Counted from the stretch's first letter, positions 44,500 through 56,204 are shown. The stretch: DNA of 64,000 bases from Arion vulgaris (GCA_020796225.1 CM036768.1:42668789-42732788); one strand, 5' to 3'. Numbers and translations are program-made. Notes: generated from the letters alone by a model not told the origin.

Positions 44500-47318
44500 G
44501 AGAAAAGCGTCGAAACAACTTCAAACAGAGGAAGTAACAATAGTGGAAGACCTAAAGAAAGCAGAAATATTTCACAAATACTTTGCATCCATTAACAGAA
44601 CAGATAAACATACAAAGAAGGACAAAGGCTGCACACATGAGCTCAAGTTAAAAGAACATGCCTGCAACGCCAATATGGCACTCTTTGAAGACGACTTCAC
44701 ACAAACTGAGCTCACCAGAGCAATGAAGAAACTACAACTTCGGAAGTCGTCAGGTCCAGACAAAATACACAATGAGATGCTCATCCACTTTGGTAATATT
44801 ATTAAAGCAGTTATCGAAAAAGGGGGAAGACTGCAGTAAAACTTGGTAAAATAGAGAAACACGTACAAACAAAGTACTATAGTTTTACAAAATACAGAAA
44901 CAGTGACGATATACAATACTGTTTATTGTCACTGTTTCTGTATTTTATAAAACTATAGCACTTTTTTTAAACATGTTTCGCTATTAAAGCAGTTATCCTA
45001 GATCTCATTAATAAAACTTGAAGTGAGGGTACATTGCCCAAGATATGTAAAAATGCAACAATAACACCTATCTTGAAGAAAAAAAACATCTGAAGGCTTG
45101 AAAAGCTATATGCCAATATCTCTCACTTCATGTCTAAGTAAAATCGCTGACAAAATGATTAATTGCCAGTTATATTGGTGGCTCGAAACCACCAAGATGC
45201 TGAACAGTAGCCAAGCTGGGTTTAGAGCAGGACGGAGAACTGATGATCAGATTTTTAGACTAAGCCAAATGTTCATTGATGGGTTCTAGGGGGAAAAACA
45301 CACTACTGCTGTATTCATTGACCTACAACAGGCATACGATAGAATATGGCGAAAAGGATTGCCGGGTAACATGTTAGATACAGGAATCAATTGTAAGATG
45401 TATCGTTGGGTGAAAACATCCCGCACAGACCGCACAACCCAGACAAAGATCAACAATGGCATCTCTTCTAAGCAATTGCAAGAAGAAGGACCATCCCAGG
45501 GCTGCCCACTCAGTTGTACACTGTTTCTCCTGTTTCTGAATGACATGCCCAAAGAGCTAATGCCAGAAAAGCATTATATGCTGATGACCTCGTTTATTGG
45601 CACACCAGCAAGCACAATTTCTTCAGCGCAAGTCGGCTAAATGAAGACCTTGACAGGCTCAGCAAATACTGTGAGACATGAAAATTGAAAGTGAACTACA
45701 TCAAGACAATCTGCTCTATTTTCACCAGAAGTAACAAGATGGCAAAGCAAAATATGACACTAACACTAGATGGTAATATCCTAAGGAAAGAGGATAACCC
45801 AACATATCTAGATGTGACGATGGATAGGCAGCTCTCATTTAACAAACATATCCAAAACCTGAAGTTGAAGTAAAAAAATATAATCTATTAAAATGACTTG
45901 CAAGTACCTCATGGGGCGCACAGAAAAACACGCTGACGCAACTCTACATCGTATTTCTACGCTCTGCAATGGATTGCATCCTAGCACTGCAGGCAACATG
46001 TAGTAAAACAACAAAGGAAGCTCTAGACAAAGTACAGATCCAGGCAGTGCATTTCATCTCTGGAGGTATGAGATCAGCTCCTACATCAGCATGTGAAATC
46101 CATACACACATCAAGACCTTGCGATTGCAGAGGCAGCAGTAGTAGAGACAGTCCGCAGATATAAAAGACTTGGTAGAAACCACTCTAACAGGCAAATAGT
46201 AGACAACTGGCCACCTCAGCACAGAATAAAGCAAAAAACAATCCTGGACGTAGCATTAGGACTGCAAGAAAAATATCGCATGCCGGAGAACAGAGAAGAT
46301 ATACAATTTGTACACACAGAAGTCCCTCCAAATTGTAGTTTCGCCCGTCCAAAAATAAACACCACACCAAAGACATCACCAAGAAGAGTTCATACCCTGT
46401 AGATAGTGGCCCAAGATACCATCCTATCTTTCCCAGATGAATGGATACATGTATATACAGATGGCTCAGCCTTTAAGAGGACTATTAATGCTGGATACGG
46501 TGTACGAATAGACAAAATGTGCGAGGGTTGCAAATGCATGTGGCAAATAATGTTCTAATTTTGAGGCTGAGACCACTGCCATTGAAGCATCAGTGCACCA
46601 TCTTACAAAAATATTCCAGCTTCATCCTGAAAAAATCCAGCACGCAGTTATCTTTACTAATGATAAGTCAGTGCTACATACATTTAAGAAATGAAAACCC
46701 TGAGAGCTCTGCGTACCAGTCCTTGGTTCTATCCATCAGTTCATTCATCAACAGCTTTGTCGTCAAGCTTACCTTACAGTGGATACCAGGACACAGGAAC
46801 ATACAGAGAAATTCAAGAGCAGACATCCATGCAAAGGCAGGAGCAAATAGTCAACAACATGGCAGACCAATAACACTGCAGACTGCTAAACAAATAATAA
46901 TAATGCACAAAGGAGGAGTTGCTGAATGAATGGGAATAGGCAAAACAGGCAGAGCCTTCTTTAAGAGACCACTCCAAATCCCAAAGATGCCATAAATCAC
47001 CTCACACGACAAGAACAAGTCATTATTTTCCACCTTAGGACACAACATGTGTCACTGAATGCTCACCTACATCGCATCCAACCAAAGATTGACCCAAAAT
47101 GTCAACTGTGTGACTGTTCAAAAGAAACTGTCTTCTCTTCCAGTGCCCTGCACTCAGTGACCTACAAGTGCCTAGCTACATTCCCCGATGTTGAAAACAC
47201 GTTCTATGCTAACACACCACAACTCAGACAGACCTGTAAATTCACTGATATGGCTGCCTCAAGTCGTAGGACAAATGCTCAGATGACTGCTGGATCGGAC
47301 AAAGTAAAAGTAAAGTAA
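44500..47318 (+). mobile_element. I/Vingi-like LINE: RT plus RNase H, nearly full 3' half
   Basis: Order on the plus strand: pre-RT 'LRKSSGPDKIHNEMLIHFGN' (44740-44795); RT 'SSQAGFRAGRRTDDQIFRLS' (45200-45270), 'FIDLQQAYDRIWRKGL' (45315-45360), 'GPSQGCPLSCTLFLLFLNDM' (45490-45545) and YADDLVYW in a shifted frame (about 45577-45600); RNase H 'EWIHVYTDGSAFKRTINAGY' (46440-46500) and 'QWIPGHRNIQRNSRADIHAK' (46780-46840); then 'PKCQLCDCSKET' (47095-47130), a Cys motif. The 3' tail is 'gtaaaagtaaagtaac'. Stops and frameshifts make it inactive. A 166-bp hairpin insertion splits the pre-RT region. Confidence 0.87.
44816..44981. mobile_element. 166-bp insertion with a long hairpin and a 16-bp target duplication
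   Basis: The LINE sequence tattaaagcagttatc occurs at 44800-44815 and 44982-44997. Deleting the insert plus one copy restores LINE coding (…GNIIKAVI|LDLINKT…). The insert contains near-perfect inverted arms, 44871-44906 and 44928-44962 (arm core 'aatacagaaacagtgac'), around a loop of about 20 bases. It has no TIRs at its ends and a T-rich run near its right side. The class is unknown; the long duplication suggests retroposition rather than a cut-and-paste MITE. Confidence 0.85.
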
Positions 47319-47663
47319 CCAGTTAGTAAGATCTCTGACTATGTAGTCGTATCTTTAAACAAATTAATGAGATCTCTACTTAGACTTCTCTCTAAATTAG
47401 ACCTTCTAATTACGTAGAAAGTTCTAAAAACACGTACTGATATATTGAACGACTTAGTTTGGTTTGGAACTATTAACTATCGCTTTTGTACGTTTATGAA
47501 CACCCAATCTACTTTAATAATTTCTCTAACCACCTAGTTATATCTCTAGATAGGAATTCAATCTCTTTAACAAGCTTAGGAGGTCTCTAACCACCTAGTT
47601 ATATTTCTAGATAGGAATTAATCTTGTAAACAAGCTTAGGAGGTCTCTAACTACGTAGTTATA

Positions 47664-47921
47664 CAGGGTGTTCAACTTAAAAGGAGCCTGTGAATGGAGC
47701 TAATCTGACATATATGTATGGAAATGAGAAGGTTCAGTTATGACGTAGTATAGGTCAAGGTTGTGTGATGGTGTGTAATTGTAGTGCGGGAAGGGGCGAT
47801 GTACAAATGGGACGTAGGACAAGCTAGTCAGAACCGGTTTAAATAGTAAATAGACGAGATGCAATGCGTACCTGGCAAATTTCTATTTATCACTGGGGCT
47901 GCTTTTAAGTTGAACACCCTG
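47664..47921. mobile_element. Mariner-type MITE, 258 bp, in the satellite
   Basis: The ends are inverted repeats: left 'cagggtgttcaacttaaaag' with gagcc, and right the complement with one mismatch (gcagcc). TA dinucleotides at 47662-47663 and 47922-47923 are the target duplication typical of Tc1/mariner. Removing the element and one TA restores the satellite unit (agttata|tctctag). The interior has no transposase. Confidence 0.92.
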
Positions 47922-47966
47922 TATCTCTAGATAGGAATTCATCTTGTTAACAAATTTAGGAGGTCT

Positions 47967-49228
47967 TGTAGTAGTTCCCTAGTACAAGGCCCCAGGAAAA
48001 TTAATAAGTCAGAAATTGAGTATAGAAAAGGTATCTACATCAACTTGGCTCTCTAACTACTTCTCTTCTTAACATCTGCAAGTTATACGTCACGATACCA
48101 ATGATCACAGGTATAAGGAATTACAACAGGTAACTGATTAGTAAGTTCATAAGTATATTTAATCACTCGTAATATCAATCTCTCTCTGTCTTGGAGAGTG
48201 AATAACAACAGATACGGCAACACTCAATTCACAACAATTCATATAATTTAGTGTACAAATCTGTCCCACTCTCACTATCGTCTACCCGAATAGAATAACA
48301 ACACTTGCACTATCTAATTCCATGAATCCATCCGAAATATTATGTCTTATCTTCTGTGCTCACTGATCTATATCAATAACGTTAGTTTTACTCCGATGTC
48401 CCTATAAGGAATTCAGTCCACACTGTAAAATAGTTCATTACTCATAACAGTTCATTACCTGGCTTTGATGTTTCGAAATACTATGGTCATTCACAATTCC
48501 CTTCAACCTCAGGGAAAATAGGATGCTTCTGGCACTTTACTGGTATCGTCTTTGGCCGCGGAAAACTAGTCTTCACAGTCAGAGGGTCGCTTGCTCATCT
48601 GCTTCTGTCGTCTTCAGGCATCTGTCCTCTGGTCGTCAGGCACTGGTCATCGGTTAGTCTGGCAGCGGTTCATCTAGGCATCAGTTCTCTGGTCGTCATC
48701 TCGTCGTCTTGGTTCACAGTACATATATAAAACCTCGCTGTTCTTCTCTGGCAAATGGTAGTTTATTGATGTGAACTAGTTAACATCTTCAAGTTAGTTC
48801 ACCGGTCTCTCTCTCTCTTTGACTTCAAGTGTTGCTCTTAGCAGATCCGATCAATTGAAATCACTGTTAAAGACATTCTGGTTTTCTATCTCTCAAAAAT
48901 CAAAGTAGTATCAATCTGCTACTCAAACATTATTACCATCCGTTCTACTCAACTTCTCCAGTCAGTCTTTTTTTGTTGATCTATCTTTCTTCCTATGTTC
49001 ACTCTCAGACCCAGCTGGCCCCTGCCCTGGTCTCGAGATTCTCGCCTACCAGAAATTCTCTCATACCCCGAGTCAAGTCCTTTTCTCAATGTGGAGTACC
49101 CACTCGGTCACTAACAGTTGACTTGACTGGTAAACAAGTACTTCTATTTCTAAGTCATTTTCTTTAACTAAACAAGAAAATAAAATTGTCCCCCGACTCC
49201 ATCCCTTAGTAACAGTGAAACTGTTACA
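47967..49228. mobile_element. Solo LTR, about 1.26 kb, in the satellite
   Basis: It begins TGTAGTAG and ends CTGTTACA (TG...CA with TGTA/TACA inverted tips). The flanks gtct (47963-47966) and gttt (49229-49232) are a 4-bp target duplication with one mismatch, and the satellite unit continues as ctaactac. On the plus strand there is a TATA box (tatataa, 48724-48730) and a polyadenylation signal AATAAA (49179-49184), in the order expected of U3-R-U5. No internal retrotransposon genes adjoin it. The family is unknown. Confidence 0.82.
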
Positions 49229-51215
49229 GTTTCTAACTACGTAGTTATATCTCTAGATAGGAATTCATCTCGTTAACAAGCTTAGGAGGTCTCTAACTAC
49301 GTAGTTATATCTCTACATAGAAATCCAATCTCTTTAACAAGCTTAGGAGGTCTCTAACTACGTAGTTATATTTCTACATATAAATTCAATCTCTCATTAA
49401 CAAGCTTAGGAGGTCTCTAACTACGTAGTTATATCTCTAGATAGAAATTCAATCTCTCTTTAACAAGCTTAGAAGGTCTCTAACTACGTAGTTATATCTC
49501 TAGATAGAAATTCAATTTCTCTTTAACAAGCTTAGAAGGTCTCTAACTACGTAGTTATATCTCTAGATAGAAATTCAATCTCTCTTTAACAAGCTTAGGA
49601 GGTCTCTAACTACGTAGTTATATCTCTAGATAGAAATTCAATCTCTCTTTAACAAGCTTAGAAGGTCTCCAACTACGTAGTTATATCTCTACATAGAAAT
49701 TCAATCTCTTTAACAAGCTTAGAAGGTCTCTAACTACGTAGTTATATCTCTACATAGAAATTCAATCTCTTTAACAAGCTTAGAAGGTCTCTAACTACGT
49801 AGTTATATCTCTAGATAGAAATTCAATCTCTTTAACAAGCTTAGAAGGTCTCTAACTACGTAGTTATATCTCTAGATAGAAATTCAATCTCTCTTTAACA
49901 AGCTTAGGAGGTCTCTAACTACGTAGTTATATCTCTAGATAGAAATTCAATCTCTCTTTAACAAGCTTAGAAGGTCTCTAACTACGTAGTTATATCTCTA
50001 CATAGAAATTCAATCTCTTTAACAAGCTTAGAAGGTCTCTAACTACGTAGTTATATCTCTAGATAGAAATTCAATCTCTTTAACAAGCTTAGAAGGTCTC
50101 TAACTGCGTAGTTATATCTCTAGATAGAAATTCAATCTCTTTAACAAGCTTAGAAGGTCTCTAGCTACGTAGTTATATCTATAGATAGAAATTCAATCTC
50201 TTTAACAAGCTTAGGAGGTCTCTAACTACGTAGTTATATCTCTAGATAGAAATTCAATCTCGTTAACAAGCTTAGAAGGTCTCTAACTACGTAGTTATAT
50301 ATCTAGATAGAAATTCAATCTCGTTAACAAGCTTAGAAGGTCTCTAACTACGTAGTTATATCTCTAGATAGAAATTCAATCTCTTTAACAAGCTTAGAAG
50401 GTCTCTAACTACGTAGTTATATCTCTACATATAAATTCAATCTCTTTAACAAGCTTAGAAGGTCTCTAACTACGTAGTTATATCTCTACATAGAAATATT
50501 CAATCTCTTTAACAAGCTTAGAAGGTCTCTAACTACGTAGTTATATCTCTAGATAGAAATTCAATCTCTTTAACAAGCTTAGAAGGTCTCTAACTACGTA
50601 GTTATATCTCTAGATAGAAATTCAATCTCTTTAACAAGCTTAGAAGGTCTCTAGCTACGTAGTTATATCTCTAGATAGAAATTCAATCTCTTTAACAAGC
50701 TTAGGAGGTCTCTAACTACGTAGTTATATCTCTAGATAGAAATTCAATCTCGTTAACAAGCTTAGAAGGTCTCTAACTACATAGTTATATCTCTAGATAG
50801 AAATTCAATCTCTTTAACAAGCTTAGAAGGTCTCTAACTACATAGTTATATCTCTAGATAGAAATTCAATCTCTTTAACAAGCTTAGAAGGTCTCTAACT
50901 ACATAGTTATATCTCTAGATAGAAATTCAATCTCGTTAACAAGCTTAGAAGGTCTCTAACCACCTAGTTATATCTCTAGATAGAAATTCAATCTCTTTAA
51001 CAAGCTTAGGAGGTCTCTAACTACATAGTTACATCTCTATATAGAAATTCAATCTCTTTAACAAGCTTAGAAGGTCTCTAACTACGTAGTTATATCTCTA
51101 GATAGAAATTCAATCTCGTTAACAAGCTTAGAATGTCTCTAACTACGTAGTTATATCTCTAGATAGAAATTCAATATCTTTAACAAGCTTAGAAGGTCTC
51201 TAACTATGTAGGCAT

Positions 51216-52040
51216 CGTTCTAACCAGTTTGTCCAGAGATGGGTCTTATTTATCTTCTTCGAACACACCATATTGCCAACTTGTTAAACCACGCGTTGTG
51301 ATTTGTATGTAATCTGAGCCTAAAAGCGATTGTACGTTGTGCCAGTAATGCACCTACAAGAAGGCCAGCACATCCGATTTCTGCGACGCTTTTTATTCAA
51401 TAGGGGATAGCTTGCCTGGTTCCTTTACCTTAGAAGGTACTTATAACATGCCTTGTAGGTCGCAGTGTTACTATTAGTTTTTGTTCCCTCTGTGAGCCCC
51501 AGTAACACACAAGTGTAAAGATGAGTTTCAAGTTGTAGGACTGACTTCACTGCGCCAGATTTCTTCAATAATCTGGAATATTGCATTCAAACTCAGGACA
51601 TTCATAATACAAGACGATGTAAGCGCGTAACTATTCCACAACTGAACTCACCCCCTCACCGCCACAACCCGACATGTGTCTTTTCTCTGCTGCAGCTAGA
51701 GAATGGGTATCATATATAAAAGCTCATGATAGTGATGGGGATTAATGTGATTCTGGCACTGATGTTTCAATTTCTGCTCAGAAAGAAGTACTCACTCTCG
51801 TATACACCTTCACACATGCACACATGATCACATACACACACATACACACGCTCACACACACAAACACACATGCTCATACGCACAATAGAGACTAAAATAT
51901 TCCCAATCGCATCTACCGACTCATAAACACATATCATCACTAAAGAGATAGCTGGAACAAAGACCATGCTTGCATTACCTCCAGACATGTAGAATAAAAT
52001 GGCTTGAACATCTAGTACGTTCTTGTGTTGACGAGACTCG
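51216..52040. other. Unassigned sequence with a short CA-rich tract
   Basis: Apart from a (CA)n-like tract at about 51800-51880, no repeat, exon or transposon motif was recognised on either strand. Confidence 0.4.
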
Positions 52041-52261
52041 CAAGGGGAGCAAAGAATAGTAAACTGTGACCTACAAGGAATGTCATAAGAGGCGACTAAG
52101 ATAGGGGTCTAGAGAAGCTATCCTAGTAAATAAAGAGAGTCGCAGAAATTGGATGTGCGTGTAGGCGCATAACTTGCAAAATGTACAATCGCTCTTAGGA
52201 TCAGATCACATACAAAAACCATCGAATGGTTTAACAAGTGATCGATATGGAGCGTTTGAAA

Positions 52262-52496
52262 GGGAAAAAAGAATATCTAGTCAACATACGGTTAGACCAC
52301 ACTGTCTATAAAGTCATATACAACAGAATATCTAGTAAACATACGGTTAGACCACACTGTCTATAAAGTCATATACAACAGGATATCTAGTAAACATACG
52401 GTTAGACCACACTGTCTATAAAGTCATATACAACAGAATATCTAGTAAACATACGGTTAGACCACACTGTCTATAAAGTCATATACAACAGAATAT
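52262..52496. repeat. 55-bp tandem repeat, about 4 copies, inside the LINE
   Basis: The unit carries 'aacagaatatctagtaaaca' and 'cacactgtctataaagtcat'. It corresponds to the family D coding stretch 'SxVYRxxYNRIS' (ccacagtatacagattcttc at 21428). Confidence 0.93.
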
Positions 52497-52591
52497 CAGT
52501 GGGAAAGGCGAGGGAAAGACCATGGAAAAGATGGATAGGCAGAGTGTATATCATACCAAAAGACGAAGACATTAATCTTTCAAGCTACACA

Positions 52592-53230
52592 AGAAGCTCA
52601 CAACAAACATAAAAGACCAAACAACGAGGTTACAACAAACATAAAAGACCAAACAACGAGGTTACAACAAACATAAAAGACCAAACAACGAGGTTACAAC
52701 AAACATAAAAGACCAAACAACGAGGTTACAACAAACATAAAAGACCAAACAACGAGGTTACAACAAACATAAAAGACCAAACAACGAGGTTACAACAAAC
52801 ATAAAAGACCAAACAACGAGGTTACAACAAACATAAAGGACCAAACAACGAAGTTACAACAAACATAAAAGACCAAACAACGAGGTTACAACAAACATAA
52901 AAGACCAAACAACGAGGTTATAACAAACATAAAAGACCAAACAACGAGGTTACAACAAACATAAAAGACCAAACAACGAGGTTACAACAAACATAAAAGA
53001 CCAAACAACGAGGTTACAACAAACATAAAAGACCAAACAACGAGGTTACAACAAACATAAAGGACCAAACAACGAAGTTACAACAAACATAAAAGACCAA
53101 ACAACGAGGTTACAACAAACATAAAAGACCAAACAACGAGGTTATAACAAACATAAAAGACCAAACAACGAGGTTACAACAAACATAAAAGACCAAACAA
53201 CGAGGTTACAACAAACATAAAAGACCAAAC
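52592..53230. repeat. 32-bp tandem array, about 20 copies, inside the LINE
   Basis: The unit 'acaacaaacataaaagacca' plus 'aacaacgaggtt' corresponds to family D 'AHYKNRKPQHWATTR' (gcactacaaaaacagaaaac at 21560). The variant aaaggacc...cgaagtt recurs 224 bp apart (52831 and 53055, exactly 7 units). Confidence 0.95.
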
Positions 53231-53352
53231 AAAGAAGGCTACAACCCGGTAGAGGTATGACGATAAAAGAAAAAAGAGAAGAATGTTTAGAATTATATCG
53301 AATAGAAAATTAACTCAAGTCAAAGGAAACAAATATGGGCTGGACTTGAATC

Positions 53353-53474
53353 CACGTGTTCCATAGTCGACAGATGACATATACGTGGCAGCGAATCATG
53401 TACTAGTGACATGTTCTACACGTGTATCCAATCAGCTACCAGTTTATAATTGAAAAACCTAGACTATATATAAG
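53353..53474 (+). promoter_or_regulatory. Putative polymerase II core promoter (E-boxes, CCAAT, TATA)
   Basis: CACGTG E-boxes lie at 53353-53358 and 53419-53424, a CCAATCA box at 53428-53434, and TATATATAAG at 53465-53474. CCAAT is about 37 bp upstream of TATA, and a splice donor follows at 53590. The spacing is that of a classical tissue-specific promoter. The elements are short and each could occur by chance; the ordered set is the evidence. Confidence 0.6.
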
Positions 53475-53496
53475 AGATACAGACTACATTTGATAA

Positions 53497-53589
53497 AGAA
53501 AACGTGAAATCATTGTGCATAAAACTATTGTATGTTATAAAGACAACATATTTTCTCATCCAAAGTGAAGAACTTAGGAAAGCAGGAAG
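53497..53589 (+). other. Putative non-coding first exon of a secreted-peptide gene
   Basis: The start is set about 30 bp after the TATA box and is approximate. The exon ends GGAAG|GTAAGTAT, a near-perfect donor. It contains only a two-codon upstream frame (ATG TTA TAA) and no long coding frame, so it is a 5' UTR exon if real. The next plus-strand exon with matching splice signals and a start codon is at 62856, giving an intron of about 9.27 kb. Confidence 0.55.
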
Positions 53590-53675
53590 GTAAGTATATG
53601 TAGTTTGTGATCACTAGCAACAATTTTCTCTAAGAGTTTATCAATTCTTTCTTCTGTTCTGTTATTCAACATTTA

Positions 53676-53759
53676 GTTAGTTAGTTAGTCTTTCCTCTTG
53701 GGCCTGTGGGCAGCGCATAGGGCAGAGGTCATAGTTCTCCATGTCTCGCGGTTCGTTGC
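53676..53759 (-). mobile_element. 84-bp LINE tail insertion with a 14-bp target duplication
   Basis: The insert (gttagttagttagtc...gcggttcgttgc) is the reverse complement of the last part of the LINE at 39967-40421, including its (CTAA)n tail. The sequence ttattcaacattta flanks it at 53662-53675 and 53760-53773. It is an extremely 5'-truncated retroposition event. Confidence 0.9.
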
Positions 53760-53773
53760 TTATTCAACATTTA

Positions 53774-54725
53774 CCCGCTCATTATATTTCTATTTCACAT
53801 CTAATTTACTTTGTTTGATTCCTTAACTACTTCTTCTAAAGTTTTACATTCTTCATAAATATTCACTTGTTCTTGCTTCTATTTTGTTTTCTACGTATTA
53901 TTATTATTCAATATTTGATTTAACATCGTGTTTTTATTTTATTTTAATTATATAATGTTATCATCTTCTACGTCTTCATTTTATTTCTCTTCTTCATCTG
54001 GAAATTATTGTACTTCTTAATCATCTTAATATTGCTTTTTTTATATTCTGTTTTAACACTATTTGTATCATTATTTTGATTGTCTTCTTCATCATTTGTT
54101 ATCACTTTAACGTTTATATTTATAATTCCTTCTCTGTTTCATTTTCCTTATTCTATCTAGTTCTTATTTTGTTTCATCAATGTTATATTGTGTATTGTTT
54201 CATTAACAATTATAATCAAAAAATTAACAGAACATACAAAATTGATAGTTCCAGACTGAACCCGTTGACTCCTCAATTATGTTTTTATTTTACCTCTGGG
54301 CTCATTTATATTGCAAAGTATATTGAACTAGCCAGTATACTTGCAGCGGGTAATCTGAAATATTTATGTGAACCAGTAACTTGCCTCGGAAGAGCGAATG
54401 GATTAAATCCAATTCAGAAAATGTCTGAACATATCAATTTTGTCGTTTTACTTATTAACTTGATATTCCCACGGTGATGTTGCTTTCAACATATCCGGTA
54501 CAAGATTGTAATTTGTAATAGTTTCTTTCTTCTTATCAATCTCCTTTGTGTTGTGAAGATGATATACTTTTATTTTGTATTACTATTTTCTTTAATATAA
54601 CAAACTGTGTCTGTGGTTAATTAATGTAGAAATCATACAAAATAATTGGTCTAGTTCGTAATCTTTCTTTAGGACTTGTAGCATAGCGGGGTTTATTTTA
54701 CTAGAAAATTATTATTTATTATATA
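53774..54725. other. AT-rich intronic sequence
   Basis: Presumed part of the long intron. A 133-codon plus frame at 54076-54477 has no recognised domain and an AT-driven composition. No exon could be supported. Confidence 0.4.
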
Positions 54726-54726
54726 A

Positions 54727-55235
54727 ATGTGTAACCTAATATTCCTACACGAAATCTTCATATTTGTGAAATATTCTGGGATGCTATGGCATACTAGCAA
54801 AATTAATAAACATTATCAAAAGCTTGTAGGATTTTTACACTGTGCAGTTAGAACTGTCGATGACCAAAACGACTGGTTTATTTTTGAAACTAGAATATAC
54901 CAAGGGTATACTTTACCTCCGCTATTGTTGGAGTGACCATTGACTTGTTGAAGAGAATATGTTGCAGAGACGACACTGACATCCACTGGGATGGAAAACA
55001 GAGAACTGAAAGATATTTTGCAGATGATATTGCTTTACTAAATAAAAACAAGCAAGATACACCAAGAAAACAGAGACCTGTTATCATCCATAACGTGACA
55101 AGTTAGACTGCAGATATGCAATGAAATTACACAAATTTGGAAGATACTTGAAACAAATAATACAGATATCACGTTGGAATCCAGAAGGAGTTGAAGAATA
55201 AGAGAAAGTTTGAATGAAACTCTAAAACAAAATTA
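54727..55235 (+). mobile_element. Decayed RT fragment related to LINE family B
   Basis: 'LHCAVRTVDDQNDWFIFETR' parallels 'LQCAVRTDGGHSDWCMVETG' of copy 2, and 'YFADDIALLNKNKQDTPRK' follows in another frame with the catalytic FADD retained. Opposite orientation to the other B copies and much older. Confidence 0.78.
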
Positions 55236-55915
55236 ACTGTGAGATACGAGAAATATTGAGCTCAATGATAGAGCGATATGAAAAAGTGTGTGCTGACCAT
55301 TTGTAACCTTTAACGCTTTGAGAAATATTTAAAAAAAAACATTGTTGATCATTGTGTCTTGCAGAGGCGTTTAGGCTAGACGTTGGTCTCTCACTTCGAA
55401 AGAGCCCTGTTTGTTTCATCGTTTCAACTACTCGAAAAAATGACTAATCAAATAGAATTTAAAGAGTGTGTTCTGATGTGAAAACTATTGGTAGAAATCT
55501 AGCACATATGTAACAGTGGAAAGCCGTATGTGTCAAACGGGACAATGCGTTGATATAGAAGATGAGACAACAAATATGCTTCATAATGAACCCAACAACC
55601 GTTACATGTATTCTTGACGGCAGTTATATTTCTGAATAGTGTATGTCAGCTAAAGTAAGAGAACACTCTTTGTAAACATATATATATATCCCATGCCCTG
55701 TCCCCACAAGTGAAGAAGATTGTTATACATTTTCTGATTAATATCACACATAAGCAACGCAGACACAGTATTCTGTAAAATCTTGGAAACAAGATTGCAA
55801 CCTATCATAAATCTTCAACTAAATGAAATATGAAGAGTGTCAGACAGAACATATGTTGTTGGTTATTGTTTATTGGTTATTGTTTATTGGTTATTGAACC
55901 GACTAAGTAGTCCAA
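55236..55915. other. Intronic sequence, nothing recognised
   Basis: No domain or repeat family was seen apart from a short triplicate of 'ttggttattgtttattggtt' near 55860-55895. Confidence 0.4.
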
Positions 55916-55919
55916 AAAA

Positions 55920-56195
55920 GACTAGTAACCTGGACAGATGACGCTGAACAACCCGAAGGGTTGTCTAAGTGTAGCTACCCTAAAACAAAATAGCAACCTG
56001 CTGCCTTGTAGGTCGACTGGGGACAGCCCAGTGCTGACGGAGAGCGAACCCAGTAAATACTGCCTAAAACCGGACACATCGCCGGAGGATAAGCACCAAA
56101 GCTCCAAATGGCACTAAAGATGCGATGAAACACACCCATGATAAGGCTGTATGAATCAGATTTCCACATGAATAAGACATGTATAATAATGAATA
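55920..56195 (-). mobile_element. Dispersed repeat R1
   Basis: On the minus strand it carries the shared R1 blocks ('tttggtgcttatcctccggc', 'gtatttactgggttcgctct', 'ctacaaggcagcaggttgct'). This is the clearest copy of the about 260-bp R1 core. Confidence 0.75.
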
Positions 56196-56204
56196 AGACG
56201 GAGT

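Larger units (their letters stand above)
47320..51215. repeat. 61-bp satellite, over 30 copies, interrupted twice
   Basis: The unit carries 'ggtctctaactacgtagtta', 'tatctctagatagaaattca' and 'atctctttaacaagcttaga'. Degenerate copies start near 47320. The homogeneous part is 49233-51210. A MITE and a solo LTR interrupt the left part. The variant ctagctacgtag occurs at 50161 and 50651, about eight units apart, within a duplicated block. Confidence 0.96.
52041..53275 (+). mobile_element. LINE 3' end, family D, with two internal tandem expansions
   Basis: The start shares 'tgtcataagaggcgactaag' with the R1 region at 10351. The coding remnant 'YNRISVGKARERPWKRWIGR' matches 'YNRISGKKAIGRPRKRWLDS' at 21345-21625. 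The end 'ctacaacccggta' plus 'gacgataaaaga' matches the family D terminus (caacccggtagcagtgtgacgac). Between these landmarks the element is lengthened by a 55-bp repeat and a 32-bp repeat. Confidence 0.8.

Noticed and set aside
44816..44981. Hammerhead ribozyme in the hairpin insertion
   Set aside because: A GAAAC motif occurs on the minus strand, but the CTGATGA core box is absent on both strands within the insert.
54076..54477. 133-codon frame as a membrane protein
   Set aside because: Phe/Tyr/Ile richness follows from AT-rich intronic sequence. No homology, promoter or splice support.
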